From Methyloprofundus sp. (GTDB lineage Bacteria; Pseudomonadota; Gammaproteobacteria; Methylococcales; Methylomonadaceae), in contig WTCN01000320.1 in assembly GCA_013138555.1 (NCBI GenBank), positions 1-5,847 of the forward strand: a DNA stretch of 5,847 bases, written 5' to 3'. The notes beneath the pieces are model-generated. The model was given only the letters and a program-made list of their open reading frames with translations. It did no database searches and was not told where the DNA came from. Positions within the stretch are counted from its first letter, which is position 1. Each line of letters begins with the position of its first letter. This document shows positions 5,345 to 5,847 of this stretch, piece after piece. The position numbers and the translations under genes were made by a program.

Positions 5345-5847
5345 ATGTCTGATCAATACGGCACATTATATGTTGTAGCAACCCCTATCGGCAATTTAGC
5401 TGATTTTAGTTTGCGCGCCATTGAGACTTTACAACAAGTAGATATGATCTGCGCTGAAGACACACGCCACGCTCGCACACTGCTACAACAGCATGGCATT
5501 ACAACACATTGCATTGCACTACATCAACACAATGAAGCACAAACCGCCGCTGGGTTAATTGATAAAATTCAGCATGGCAGTTCCATCGCTATTATTTCCG
5601 ATGCAGGAACACCGCTAATAAGCGATCCTGGCATGCCATTAGTTGCCCTAGCTCAATCTTCAGGCGTTAAAGTTTCTCCTATACCAGGTGCCTGCGCTTT
5701 AATAGCCGCCTTATCAGCATCAGGTCTGGCAGTCACTCAATTTTCTTTTTTAGGCTTTTTACCGCGCACCTCTAGTGCACGACAGACACTCTTTAAGCAA
5801 CAAAAAAACACTACCGGAACCTGGGTTTTCTATGAATCCTGCCACCG
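5345..5847 (+). CDS. rsmI: 16S rRNA (cytidine-1402 2'-O)-methyltransferase RsmI, 5' part (partial)
   Basis: RsmI uses S-adenosylmethionine to 2'-O-methylate C1402 of 16S rRNA in the ribosomal P site; it belongs to the tetrapyrrole (corrin/porphyrin) methylase fold. The first 167 codons are present, with no stop before the right edge. Motifs in order: VATPIGNLAD (11-20), AEDTRH (37-42), SDAGTPLISDPG (85-96), the PGACALIAALSASGL stretch (from 114) and FLGFLP, ending at FYESCHR; all are standard RsmI landmarks. The ATG at 5345-5347 has AGGA at 5334-5337, 7 nt upstream. It is divergent from lpoA, the same arrangement as yraL (rsmI)/lpoA in E. coli. Roughly 110-120 C-terminal residues should lie outside the window. 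Identification is firm. Confidence 0.96.
   Translation, partial: MSDQYGTLYVVATPIGNLADFSLRAIETLQQVDMICAEDTRHARTLLQQHGITTHCIALHQHNEAQTAAGLIDKIQHGSSIAIISDAGTPLISDPGMPLVALAQSSGVKVSPIPGACALIAALSASGLAVTQFSFLGFLPRTSSARQTLFKQQKNTTGTWVFYESCH

Noticed and set aside
1..5847. Mobile element, CRISPR array, tRNA/rRNA or phage content
   Set aside because: No transposase or integrase, no regularly spaced repeats, no cloverleaf-like sequence and no broken genes were seen; all coding regions fit conserved chromosomal genes.

Overview
The window looks like chromosome of a moderately AT-rich gammaproteobacterium that assimilates C1 carbon through the ribulose monophosphate (RuMP) pathway. A type I methanotroph (Methylococcales) is the most likely source, with a methylotroph such as Methylophaga as an alternative. 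Two things support this. The pair 3-hexulose-6-phosphate synthase plus 6-phospho-3-hexuloisomerase is the RuMP signature. The other half of the window is the cluster rsmI / lpoA-yraN-diaA-dolP in the same order as in E. coli, and LpoA is essentially a gammaproteobacterial protein. The exact genus cannot be read from the sequence.

Layout, right to left because nearly everything is on the minus strand. At 5345-5847 (+) is the 5' part of rsmI, reading out of the window. A 137-149 bp divergent promoter region follows. Then come lpoA (3303-5195), yraN (2920-3309), diaA (2322-2918) and dolP (1735-2325), all on the minus strand and joined by overlaps or a 1-nt gap, so they form a compact translationally coupled operon. 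A 271-bp AT-rich region (1464-1734) holds a good sigma-70-like promoter for hxlA and a cluster of TTAAGC/GCTTAA repeats. After it come hxlA (822-1463) and hxlB (262-807), closed by a clear intrinsic terminator (226-260). The first 46 codons of transketolase (1-138, minus) run off the left edge.

How they work together. HxlA fixes formaldehyde onto ribulose 5-phosphate, HxlB isomerises the product to fructose 6-phosphate, and transketolase belongs to the branch that regenerates ribulose 5-phosphate; these three are the core of the RuMP cycle. The lpoA group serves the cell envelope and replication: LpoA activates the peptidoglycan synthase PBP1A, DolP is an outer-membrane BON-domain lipoprotein, DiaA is a SIS-fold DnaA-binding initiation factor, and YraN is a nuclease-fold protein of unknown role. 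RsmI methylates 16S rRNA.

I found no mobile element, CRISPR, RNA gene or clearly novel system. The points worth a second look are regulatory (repeat cluster upstream of hxlA, terminator before tkt, back-to-back promoters between lpoA and rsmI), start-codon choices for hxlB and lpoA, altered sugar-phosphate loops in DiaA, and the junction of a methylotrophy module with a conserved envelope/replication operon.
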